Both the position numbers and the translations under genes were made by a program. A DNA stretch of 25,390 bases from an uncultured Treponema sp. (GTDB taxonomy: Bacteria > Spirochaetota > Spirochaetia > Treponematales > Treponemataceae): contig CAJOQA010000102.1 of assembly GCA_905236465.1 (NCBI GenBank), positions 1 through 25,390 of the forward strand, read 5' to 3'. Positions 8,220 through 15,006 of this stretch are shown one piece after another; within the stretch, counting starts at the first letter, position 1, and each line of letters starts with the position of its first letter. Under the pieces are notes generated by a model, which was given only the letters and a program-made list of their open reading frames with translations, did no database searches and was not told where the DNA came from.

Positions 8220-8330
8220 GAAAATTTGATATAAATCTTTTTTTCTTGAACATAAGCAAAACATGAAGTTATTTACTTATAAAACAAAGAATTACCCTGA
8301 AAATATTACAAAATATTTTTTATTTTTTAT

Positions 8331-8358
8331 AAAAAAAATTCTTGTAATCATTCAAGAA
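8331..8358 (-). terminator. Intrinsic terminator after the lipoprotein GH43 gene
   Basis: On the minus strand the stem TTCTTG/CAAGAA (8358-8339) is followed by eight U (8338-8331), ten bases past the stop codon. It separates the GH43 lipoprotein gene from the transporter operon. Confidence 0.7.
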
Positions 8359-8367
8359 AAATTGAAA

Positions 8368-10206
8368 TTACCTCCTGTTTCCCCAGAAATACTCTCCACT
8401 ACTTGAACCATCAATTGTTGTAAATGTAACAGTCCTAAATGTTTTTGTATTTCTACGAGCCCAGTCAACAGCTTTAAGGGCATAACCTGTGAAGGTTCCA
8501 ATATCTTTTCCCTTAGCAGTTTTAAGTTTAATTTCAAATGCACCTGTAACCTCATCTAAAGTCCAAGTACCAGAATATTCTTTTCCACCAATACTACCGT
8601 CTTCATTTAAGACCAATTCTTTAGAAGGAGTGGGTTTTGCATCAGCTAAGCAAACCTGAGCAGGATTAGTGTCGTATTTCGGTGTAAAGTTTCCAATTAA
8701 AGAATCGCGGACTGTAAGAATTGTATCGTAAGTTCCAGCCATATCTGCTACTGTAAGACCACCTAACTTTTCATCGCTTCCATCATAGTCATTGTAGTAT
8801 TCATTTTCATTGATTACAGGCCAACCATCTTTTGTAAAGAACATCTGGTGAACCTGAAGGAAGAAGTAGTAGCCCTGCATAAAGTTTGTTCTAGTGTGGT
8901 GAGCAAAGAGAATCTTACCATCCTGACTTCTCATAATTGACTGTCCGCCAGGGCATCTCCAGCTACATTCACCCTTTAACTCGTTAGCACCAACAATCTT
9001 GCTTCCAATAGCGTGATAGTCCTGAGAATGCATCGTATCAAGGTACATACTTTTACCAGAAGCATCTAGATAAGGACCTTCTATATTCTTTGATCTACCA
9101 ACACCTACCCTATACTCGTTTTCAAGATTACCCATAGACACAAAGCAGTAATAGTAGCCGTTATCAGAATTAAATATTACCTGAGCCCCTTCATAAGCTG
9201 CCCCGTAACCACCAGCAATACAAATACCAAAGGCTCCAGCTTCAGTGTCAGCACTTAAATCTACTTCTTTTCCTTCTTTGTTAACAGGCTTAAGTGAAGT
9301 CTTATCTACAAACATAAGAGCTATACCACCCTTCCATGAACCGTAGGTTAAGGCGTAACAAGTTCTTTTACCTGCAACCACATATTCCTTCAGCTGCCCG
9401 GTAGCAACGTCGGTTACAAACTCAGGGTCTATACAGCCAAAGCCCAAGGACATAGAAGAAGTCTCCCCTTCTTCTGCGGTATGGGTGTCGTACATGGCAT
9501 TGTTATTGCAGTAGATGTCAGCAATGCTGGGGTCATCTTCGTCATAAGACCTGTCATAATAGGTATAGCGGACCACTGTTGACTGCTTGTAGCTGACTCC
9601 CAACTTCTTAAAAATAGCCTTAATATCAGCATCTTTATCCGCTGCCTGCGCTATCGGGTAGAAGGGGCCCAGAGGAGATTTTGATACAGTCAGGGTAATA
9701 GCGGCATCGGGATATCCTCTGTTGCGGGAGTCTGTTATGATTCCGTGCATCATATAGTAAAGCCCGTTCTGCTTGATTATCGTAGGAGCCCAGGTAGAAG
9801 CGGTGCTCCTGTTAAAGTCAACCCACTTAAGCCAGTCCCTGTCCCAGTTTCCCTGGATTGCTGACTGACTTTGCATAGACCAGTGAACCAAATCTTTACT
9901 GGTACGAACTTGTATTCCCTTTTGCCCTGCTCCGCCAATTGCAGCATCAGTTGAATAACAATAATAAGTGCCATCATCATCTTGCCAAAGCTTGGGGTCG
10001 TGAACATTTAAGCCACCCCAAGAAGCAATATCTCCAGAGTTAGGGCTAGAGTACTTATAGTAGACTTCTTTATCTACATCAAGTTTTCCCGAATTACTCT
10101 TACTTTTTCCACTTGATTTTGAAGAAGTGCTACCAGTGCTTGCACAAGCTGTAAATACAAGGGGCATAACAGAGACCAAAGCTAGAGTTTTTAGTGTTTT
10201 TTTCAT
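8368..10206 (-). CDS. Surface lipoprotein GH43 endo-arabinanase with C-terminal beta domain
   Basis: 612 residues. A lipoprotein signal ends at Cys21 (LVFTAC, a relaxed spirochaetal lipobox), followed by a Ser/Gly/Lys linker to about residue 40. The GH43 propeller spans roughly 60-480: catalytic base Asp70 (NVHDPKLW), pKa modulator Asp260 (GCIDPEFV), general acid Glu339 (AAYEGAQVI) and the axial-histidine region AHHTRTNF. Residues ~485-612 form a separate beta-rich domain (GTYDTILTVRDS, YSGTWTLDEVTGAFEIKLK) like the C-terminal domain of extracellular endo-1,5-alpha-arabinanases. The likely role is cleavage of arabinan at the cell surface, feeding the binding protein encoded downstream. The ATG follows AAGGAG. 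The gene has its own promoter and terminator. Confidence 0.9.
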   Translation of the reverse strand: MKKTLKTLALVSVMPLVFTACASTGSTSSKSSGKSKSNSGKLDVDKEVYYKYSSPNSGDIASWGGLNVHDPKLWQDDDGTYYCYSTDAAIGGAGQKGIQVRTSKDLVHWSMQSQSAIQGNWDRDWLKWVDFNRSTASTWAPTIIKQNGLYYMMHGIITDSRNRGYPDAAITLTVSKSPLGPFYPIAQAADKDADIKAIFKKLGVSYKQSTVVRYTYYDRSYDEDDPSIADIYCNNNAMYDTHTAEEGETSSMSLGFGCIDPEFVTDVATGQLKEYVVAGKRTCYALTYGSWKGGIALMFVDKTSLKPVNKEGKEVDLSADTEAGAFGICIAGGYGAAYEGAQVIFNSDNGYYYCFVSMGNLENEYRVGVGRSKNIEGPYLDASGKSMYLDTMHSQDYHAIGSKIVGANELKGECSWRCPGGQSIMRSQDGKILFAHHTRTNFMQGYYFFLQVHQMFFTKDGWPVINENEYYNDYDGSDEKLGGLTVADMAGTYDTILTVRDSLIGNFTPKYDTNPAQVCLADAKPTPSKELVLNEDGSIGGKEYSGTWTLDEVTGAFEIKLKTAKGKDIGTFTGYALKAVDWARRNTKTFRTVTFTTIDGSSSGEYFWGNRR

Positions 10207-10272
10207 AATAACTCCTTATTCAAAAAAAGTTTATCTCACAAAAAATTGATACAGTCTAAAGATTATGGATAT

Positions 10273-10301
10273 AGTATATCACAGCTTGTATAATATGACA
10301 A
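10273..10301 (-). promoter_or_regulatory. Promoter of the lipoprotein GH43 gene
   Basis: On the minus strand TTGTCA (10301-10296), 17 bases, TATACT (10278-10273). The predicted leader is about 60 bases. The GTTTACA/TGTAAAC operator of the transporter promoter is not seen here. Confidence 0.7.
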
Positions 10302-10395
10302 AGAATTTTTTTATAATTTTTACCAAATTCTCAGTGACTTTTACCTCAGAGGAGATTTTTTTACTGATTTTTTTCAATTTTTTAGTTACACACAC

Positions 10396-10424
10396 TTGAT
10401 ATTTTTTTTTATTTTCTATATAAT
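10396..10424 (+). promoter_or_regulatory. Promoter of tRNA-Lys
   Basis: TTGATA (10396-10401), 17 bases, then perfect TATAAT (10419-10424), 17 bases before the mature 5' end of the tRNA. Confidence 0.8.
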
Positions 10425-10441
10425 ACTTATATTGTTTCTAA

Positions 10442-10514
10442 GGGCGATTAGCTCAGCTGGTAGAGCAACAGACTCTTAATCTGTGGGTCGGGAGTTCGAT
10501 CCTCCCATCGCTCA
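10442..10514 (+). tRNA. tRNA-Lys, anticodon CTT
   Basis: A complete cloverleaf of 73 bases. Acceptor GGGCGAT pairs with ATCGCTC (one G-T pair). The D arm is GCTC/GAGC. The anticodon stem ACAGA/TCTGT holds the loop CTCTTAA, giving anticodon CTT for AAG codons. The T arm is GGGAG TTCGATC CTCCC. The discriminator base is A and the CCA end is not encoded. No integrase gene is adjacent. Confidence 0.97.
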
Positions 10515-10524
10515 TGTCTATTTT

Positions 10525-10552
10525 AACAAGGGGTAAAACCTTTGTTTTTTTT
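10525..10552 (+). terminator. Terminator of tRNA-Lys
   Basis: AACAAGGG (10525-10532) pairs with CCTTTGTT (10539-10546), one G-T pair, followed by a continuous T-run to 10552. It starts 11 bases after the tRNA. Confidence 0.75.
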
Positions 10553-10656
10553 GCTTGTCATTATAAACAACTCATAAGGAGTGAAGAATCAATATTTTTT
10601 GGGCTTTCGCCCCTCAGAGTAAAACTTTTACTATACACTTGTTTTAAATTTTCTTA

Positions 10657-10685
10657 TTGCATAAAAAATCTTTTTTTGTTATATT
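10657..10685 (+). promoter_or_regulatory. Probable promoter of the AraC-type regulator gene
   Basis: TTGCAT (10657-10662), 17 bases, TATATT (10680-10685). The start would be near 10692, only a few bases before the strong hairpin at 10699-10754. Confidence 0.5.
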
Positions 10686-10698
10686 TCTTACTTATTGC

Positions 10699-10754
10699 AA
10701 AGAGGCAGTGAAAATATCTGATATATTCAGGTACTTTCGCTGCCTCTTTTTTTT
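10699..10754 (+). terminator. Strong hairpin terminator in the leader of the regulator gene
   Basis: A 15-base stem, 10699-10713 with 10735-10749, has a single T-G pair and its 3' arm runs into a T-tract to 10754. The 21-base loop has its own small inverted repeat CTGA/TCAG. It ends 27 bases before the regulator ATG at 10781. It lies between the likely promoter and the gene, so it may act as an attenuator or end a short RNA. Confidence 0.75.
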
Positions 10755-10780
10755 CTTAGCTAATGACAGGAGTTTTTTGA

Positions 10781-11704
10781 ATGGATGATACATCTTATAC
10801 ACAAGATGCCTTGCGATTCTGCCAGCCCTTCTTTTGTGAAGGCGTCCTACATTATACGCAGAAAGAATTATTCTCGCCCTTTCATATTTCTTTCTGTGAA
10901 TTTCGGCTTGGTTCTGTTATCGACAGAAATGCTAACAGGCTTTTTATGAAGTGTGTTCCCGATGGTTGCATAACCGTACTTTTCATTCAAAAAGGTTGCT
11001 CATGCAAAATAGAGCTTTTGGGAACACCTTTAGCGGCAAAACAGCTTATTGTATATCCTAACGCCTTGTATTTCTGTGCAAGACTGGAACCAGGAATGAA
11101 GTTTCCTTATTCCCTTATATCAGGCAGCTCATTAAGTACCCGTGATATTGTAGATACGGAGATTTTTCTTCCACGCCTGAATGAGGATATGGAAAAGTTT
11201 GCACAAAAGCTTTTTTATGCCCCTTCTTTTGAAAAACGAATAGAAGCTTTTTATGACTACCTAAAAAGATTTCCTCATGAGCAGCTTTTTGTAAATGAAA
11301 CCCTACTTGATATGTTGCACAGAATCTACATAGCGGATGGCAATGTAAACATAAAGAAAATGGCAGATGAAGTCTGCTATTCGGAACGTCAATTTTCAAG
11401 GATTTTCTCTGAGGCACTTGGATACTCACCAAAAACCTTTGCCAGGATTGTCAGACTCCAGCATGTTCTGTCTGAAATGAAGCAGCTGTCCAAAACAGGT
11501 ATGGAAATTGCAAAGCTTCCTGTAGCCAGCTTTATTACAGGAACGGATTATTCCGATCAGGCTCATTTTCAGCGGGAATTCAAGGATTTTACTACGCTTA
11601 CGCCCCATCAGTTCGCGGTTTTTGCCAGCAAAAAAGGACAGAAAGCAGACTGTCTAGGATGTGCTGGAAGAAACAACTGCACCTGTTCTAAGGAAAATAT
11701 ATGA
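10781..11704 (+). CDS. AraC-family transcriptional regulator with Cys-rich tail
   Basis: 307 residues; AGGAG precedes the ATG. The C-terminal AraC-type DNA-binding domain spans about 190-280. Its first helix-turn-helix includes IKKMADEVCYSERQFSRIFSEALGYSPKTF and its second YSDQAHFQREFKDFTTLTPHQF. The N-terminal ~180 residues look like the sensor domain seen in AraC proteins with the motif VPDGCITVLF. Cysteines are unusually many (13), including a C-terminal cluster C291-x2-C294-x5-C300-x-C302 after the DNA-binding domain, which could hold a metal or iron-sulfur cluster or sense redox state. It overlaps the next gene by four bases (ATGA). It probably regulates the downstream catabolic genes, two of which share an upstream motif. 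Confidence 0.92.
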   Translation: MDDTSYTQDALRFCQPFFCEGVLHYTQKELFSPFHISFCEFRLGSVIDRNANRLFMKCVPDGCITVLFIQKGCSCKIELLGTPLAAKQLIVYPNALYFCARLEPGMKFPYSLISGSSLSTRDIVDTEIFLPRLNEDMEKFAQKLFYAPSFEKRIEAFYDYLKRFPHEQLFVNETLLDMLHRIYIADGNVNIKKMADEVCYSERQFSRIFSEALGYSPKTFARIVRLQHVLSEMKQLSKTGMEIAKLPVASFITGTDYSDQAHFQREFKDFTTLTPHQFAVFASKKGQKADCLGCAGRNNCTCSKENI

Positions 11705-12132
11705 ATGAGGAATCCCTTTACATACATTCTTTTCTTATGTACAAAGAAATTCCCTTCTTACGTTACTGTCATGCACCTTGCTTCACTTGTGCAGAATGGC
11801 TGAATGCTATAAAAAAACTGAACATAAAGGCAGCACCGGTAATCTCTACTATAGAAGAAATCCCTGAACTTAATGAAAATTATAACAGCTCTAGACTTAT
11901 GCTCCTAAGTCTGGCAGATAAAAATACTGCTGGGAACAAGCAGCTGATATCTCCACTTTCCCTTGTTCTTGAAAATGAAAGAAAAACAGTCCTCTCTCTT
12001 TCTAAAGATTTATGCGATGCAGAAAGACTGTGCTTTCCATGCTCAGATCCAAAAGAAAGTGTAGTTATGTTCTATAAAGATTTTATAGGGCACTTTATTC
12101 CGGAAGCTCATATTTCAATTCTACCTCATTAA
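11701..12132 (+). CDS. Unknown Cys-rich protein coupled to the AraC regulator
   Basis: 143 residues, no recognised family, no signal peptide or membrane segment. Two three-cysteine groups stand out: C23-x3-C27-x2-C30 (YCHAPCFTC) near the N-terminus and C105-x5-C111-x2-C114 near the C-terminus. Together they could bind a metal or cluster. The start ATG overlaps the regulator's stop codon as ATGA and the protein has no better start, so the two are translationally coupled. A partner role in sensing with the Cys-rich regulator is a guess from position. It ends just where the conserved upstream element of the next operon begins, so it closes the regulator transcript. Confidence 0.75.
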   Translation: MNEESLYIHSFLMYKEIPFLRYCHAPCFTCAEWLNAIKKLNIKAAPVISTIEEIPELNENYNSSRLMLLSLADKNTAGNKQLISPLSLVLENERKTVLSLSKDLCDAERLCFPCSDPKESVVMFYKDFIGHFIPEAHISILPH

Positions 12133-12175
12133 CGTCCGTTTTTTTCAATATCCTTTCCGTAAAAAAATACATACT
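12130..12175 (+). promoter_or_regulatory. Shared operator/promoter element, copy 1
   Basis: TAACGTCCG, two bases, TTTTTCAATA (12130-12150), then 19 bases and CATACT (12170-12175), which may be the -10 box. No good -35 box lies at the right distance, as expected for an activator-dependent promoter. The same arrangement recurs at 16237-16282. It lies upstream of the Rid-family gene. Confidence 0.65.
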
Positions 12176-12203
12176 AACACTATCTTTATTGAAAGGAGTT
12201 TTT

Positions 12204-12614
12204 ATGGACACAGAATTCAAAAGAACAAACATTCACGGCGGTGCTGCTTATGAGGATTTTGCTGGCTACGCACGCATTGCCATTGCAGGACCTTTTGCCT
12301 ATGTCTCTGGGACTACAGCAGTTACGCCAGAAGGCACAGTCTACGGAGAAGGAGATGCATACGCACAGGCAAAGTACATATTCGACAAGCTAGTTGGTCT
12401 TCTTAAACAGAACGACTACACCTGCGAGGAAGTTGTCAAAGTGAATATCTGGACTACTGATGTTTCTAAAAACAATGACATTACAAAAGCTTACTCCGAA
12501 TACTTTAAGGAATACCGTCCTGCATGCACATGGATAGGAGTAGCCTCCTTAAACCGTCCTACACAGCTTGTAGAAATTGAGATGCAGGCAATTAAGGGTG
12601 CAAAGATTTCATAA
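12204..12614 (+). CDS. Rid-family protein lacking the deaminase arginine
   Basis: 136 residues from the ATG at 12204, chosen because GAAAGGAG lies seven bases upstream; a TTG at 12189 is unlikely. Trimeric Rid (YjgF/YER057c/UK114) proteins bind or hydrolyse imine/enamine metabolites. Family marks are VSGTTAVTPEGTV (34-46), AQAKYIFDKLVGLL, WTTDVS and VEIEMQAI at the C-terminus. The position after RPA, where the catalytic arginine of true RidA sits (PARS in E. coli), is Cys108 here (RPACTWIGVASL). This makes it a non-archetypal Rid whose chemistry is unknown. It heads the dehydrogenase gene cluster, so it may handle the imine made by that enzyme. Confidence 0.92.
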   Translation: MDTEFKRTNIHGGAAYEDFAGYARIAIAGPFAYVSGTTAVTPEGTVYGEGDAYAQAKYIFDKLVGLLKQNDYTCEEVVKVNIWTTDVSKNNDITKAYSEYFKEYRPACTWIGVASLNRPTQLVEIEMQAIKGAKIS

Positions 12615-12640
12615 GGTAGCTATAAAAAAAGACTTTTTCT

Positions 12641-12687
12641 GCCCCGCACCGTGCACACAATGGAGTGCCACGCATGCGGGGCTTTTT
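12641..12687 (+). terminator. Terminator-like hairpin between Rid gene and dehydrogenase genes
   Basis: GCCCCGCA (12641-12648) pairs with TGCGGGGC (12675-12682), and inner bases CGTGCAC/GTGCCACG extend the stem with one bulge. Five T follow. The dehydrogenase genes begin 25 bases later without a clear promoter, so it probably reduces rather than stops transcription. Confidence 0.7.
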
Positions 12688-12711
12688 AGGGCAGGCGAAA
12701 GGAGGCTTGTT

Positions 12712-13044
12712 ATGGGCAGAATTCAAGAACATCCTATTTTGGGAACTTACGAAAAAGGAAAGACAGTTCATTTTACTTTTGACGGAAAAGATTTGACAGG
12801 CTTTGCAGGAGAATCAATTGCGGCTGCATTGAAGGCAAACGGCATTATGATTCACCGCTACACAAGCAAGAAACACAAACCTCGCGGTATTTTCTGTGCC
12901 ATAGGCAGATGTACTGACTGTGTTATGATTGTAAACGGTCAGCCTAATGTACGCACCTGCATTACAGAACTTACAGATGGCATGACCATACAAACACAAT
13001 ATGGTGTTGCTCCAAAAGAAAAGTGCAGCTGGAGCACACAGTAA
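12712..13044 (+). CDS. [2Fe-2S] small subunit of amine/amino-acid dehydrogenase
   Basis: 110 residues from the ATG at 12712 with AAAGGAGG upstream. The fold resembles plant-type ferredoxin domains found as the N-terminal part of heterotetrameric sarcosine oxidase alpha and as separate small subunits of opine oxidase, hydrogen cyanide synthase (HcnA) and D-hydroxyproline dehydrogenase. Cluster ligands are C62-x4-C67-x2-C70-x12-C83 (FCAIGRCTDC then NVRTC). VHFTFDGKDLTGFAGESIAAAL (19-40) is the typical N-terminal beta-hairpin and helix. It should pass electrons between flavin subunits. It is followed after 15 bases by the FAD/NAD subunit. Cytoplasmic or membrane-associated; the electron acceptor is unknown. 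Confidence 0.88.
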   Translation: MGRIQEHPILGTYEKGKTVHFTFDGKDLTGFAGESIAAALKANGIMIHRYTSKKHKPRGIFCAIGRCTDCVMIVNGQPNVRTCITELTDGMTIQTQYGVAPKEKCSWSTQ

Positions 13045-13059
13045 GACAGGAGGCAGAAT

Positions 13060-14661
13060 ATGAAGCGGCATGAACTTATTGTAATAGGTGCAGGTCCTGC
13101 AGGATTAAGTGCAGCCATAGAAGCTAAGAAGAACGGCATGGATGTTATTGTCTTTGACGAGAACTCTAGACCAGGCGGACAATTATTTAAACAGATACAT
13201 AAATTTTTTGGAAGCAAGGAGCACCACGCAAAAGAGCGAGGCTTTATGATAGGACGTTCCTTGCTTGCTGAAGCAAAGGAACTTGGAGTCCGCGTTGAAT
13301 TGAACTCAACTGTAATGGGTATCTACGAGAACAAGGAGGTTACGGTTAAGATGTTAGATTCTTCTTCTGGAACCTTTACCGTACACCATTACAAGGGGGA
13401 CTATATAATTATTGCTACAGGAGCCGCAGAAAATATGATTCCCTTCAAGGGATGGGACACCCCTGGCGTTATAGGTGCAGGGGCTGCTCAGGCAATGATG
13501 AATCTTCAGGGAGTTCAGCCAGGAAAGAAAATCCTTATGGTTGGAAGCGGTAACGTAGGACTTGTCGTAAGTTTTCAGCTTTTGCAAGCAGGCTGCCAAG
13601 TTGTAGCTGTAATAGATGCAGCTCCACGTGTAGGGGGCTATGGTGTTCATGCGTCAAAAGTTGCCCGCACAGGTGTTCCATTTTATCTGTCTCATACAGT
13701 TGTAGAAGCTAAGGGAAAAGACCACGTTACTAGTGCCGTTATTGCACAAGTGGATTCTCATTTTAAGCCTATACAGGGAACAGAAAAAGAACTTGATGTT
13801 GACACTATCTGTATCGCCGTAGGCTTAAGCCCTATGAGCCAGCTTGCAAGTAATGCAACTTGTAAAATGGCTCTTATTCCTGCAAAAGGAGGTAATGTCG
13901 CTGTTCTAAATGAATACGGAGAAACATCTGTCTCTGGCATATACTGTGCAGGTGATGTTGCAGGCATAGAAGAGGCAAGTTCTGCCATGATTCAAGGTAA
14001 GTGTGTCGCAAGCCATGTTTGTATGAAAGCCTCCTACATTGATGAAGACACGTTTACTACAAAATATCATGGCTTTCAGGCAGCCCTTGGAGATTTACGA
14101 CAGGGAATGTTCGCGCCAAAGAACAAGGGGCGTAACGATTGGGTAACAACAGATGAAGGATATCCAATATCTAAAAACCTGCTCTCACATGGTAGCGTTA
14201 CGGAATCTGAAATAAAAGGATTTCCTGCGGCATATTATGAAAAGCAGGGAATTCATCCTGTTATTGAATGTACTCAAAATATTCCTTGCAACCCCTGCCA
14301 GGAAGCCTGTAAGTTCGGTTGTATCATGGTGGGAAGTAACATCACAAAGATTCCAGCTATAAACGAAGAAAAAAAATGCTACGGCTGCGGTATGTGTGTT
14401 GCAACCTGCTCCGGTCAGGCAATTTTCTTAGTGAATAAAGAAGCGGAGCCAGGCTTTGCAACTGTATCATTTCCTTACGAGTTTTTGCCTCTTCTAAAAA
14501 AGGGAGACAGGGGGAAGGCTTTAGACAGAAGCGGACAACCTGTCTGTGATGCAGAGATTGTTGATGTAAAGCAGCTGCCTGCTATGGATAAGACTGTCGT
14601 TGTTACTATGAAAGTACCGCTGTCATTCGTAAACAGTGCACGTTTCTTTAAGGCAGTGTAA
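13060..14661 (+). CDS. FAD/NAD oxidoreductase subunit fused to a ferredoxin-like domain
   Basis: 533 residues. Residues 1-330 are a two-dinucleotide-fold oxidoreductase of the type in opine oxidase subunit A, HcnB and D-hydroxyproline dehydrogenase alpha. Features are GxGxxG at 10-15 (GAGPAG), a second Rossmann motif at 162-167 (GSGNVG), IIATGAAEN (117-125) and CAGDVAGIEEA (296-306). Residues ~400-460 add nine cysteines: C404, C410, C413, C417, C421 and C440-x2-C443-x2-C446-x3-C450. The last four are a standard [4Fe-4S] ligand set and the others could hold a second cluster. This built-in ferredoxin makes the subunit longer than the usual ~450-480 residues. AGGAGG precedes the ATG. It probably acts with the three neighbouring redox genes as one complex. 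Confidence 0.88.
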   Translation: MKRHELIVIGAGPAGLSAAIEAKKNGMDVIVFDENSRPGGQLFKQIHKFFGSKEHHAKERGFMIGRSLLAEAKELGVRVELNSTVMGIYENKEVTVKMLDSSSGTFTVHHYKGDYIIIATGAAENMIPFKGWDTPGVIGAGAAQAMMNLQGVQPGKKILMVGSGNVGLVVSFQLLQAGCQVVAVIDAAPRVGGYGVHASKVARTGVPFYLSHTVVEAKGKDHVTSAVIAQVDSHFKPIQGTEKELDVDTICIAVGLSPMSQLASNATCKMALIPAKGGNVAVLNEYGETSVSGIYCAGDVAGIEEASSAMIQGKCVASHVCMKASYIDEDTFTTKYHGFQAALGDLRQGMFAPKNKGRNDWVTTDEGYPISKNLLSHGSVTESEIKGFPAAYYEKQGIHPVIECTQNIPCNPCQEACKFGCIMVGSNITKIPAINEEKKCYGCGMCVATCSGQAIFLVNKEAEPGFATVSFPYEFLPLLKKGDRGKALDRSGQPVCDAEIVDVKQLPAMDKTVVVTMKVPLSFVNSARFFKAV

Positions 14662-14672
14662 GGAGGTTTGAT

Positions 14673-15005
14673 ATGGCAAAACTTGTAAGAACAAAGAAAG
14701 AGTTTCCCTTTGAGGAAAAAGCGGATGACGATATGATTATCTGTCGTTGCGAAGAAATTACACGCAGGGAAATTCGACGTGCGGTATATGACGGCATGAG
14801 TACTATAAATGAAGTAAAGCGTTATTTACGTAGCGGCATGGGATTGTGTCAGGGGCAGACTTGTCAGCGTTTAGTTCAAGGAATTATTGCAAGTGAGCTT
14901 GGCTCAAAACCTAGTGATGTAGGCATGATTCAGGGACGGTCTCCTGTGCGCCCTGTAGAGATTCAAACCTTTAGCAATAATATCCTTGATGTACAGGAGG
15001 TGTAA
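14673..15005 (+). CDS. BFD-like [2Fe-2S] subunit
   Basis: 110 residues with AGGAGG upstream. Residues ~20-75 are a bacterioferritin-associated-ferredoxin-like [2Fe-2S] domain. Ligands are C24-x-C26 (ICRCEEIT) and C59-x4-C64 (GLCQGQTCQRLV), and the short helix REIRRAVYDG lies between them. In sarcosine oxidase alpha, opine oxidase and HcnB this domain is usually fused to the FAD/NAD subunit; here it is a separate gene directly downstream of that subunit. It likely relays electrons between the flavins. The stop codon is one base before the next ATG, so translation is coupled. Confidence 0.88.
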   Translation: MAKLVRTKKEFPFEEKADDDMIICRCEEITRREIRRAVYDGMSTINEVKRYLRSGMGLCQGQTCQRLVQGIIASELGSKPSDVGMIQGRSPVRPVEIQTFSNNILDVQEV

Positions 15006-15006
15006 C

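Noticed and set aside
10442..10514. tRNA-Lys as the attachment site of an integrated element
   Set aside because: No integrase, no repeated copy of the tRNA 3' end seen to the right, and the genes look chromosomal.
10601..10612. GGGC/GCCC hairpin between tRNA-Lys and the regulator
   Set aside because: Only four base pairs with no T-run in either transcription direction; too weak to call.
12577..12711. Upstream extension of the [2Fe-2S] subunit frame
   Set aside because: It overlaps the Rid gene and runs through the terminator hairpin; the ATG at 12712 has a strong ribosome site.
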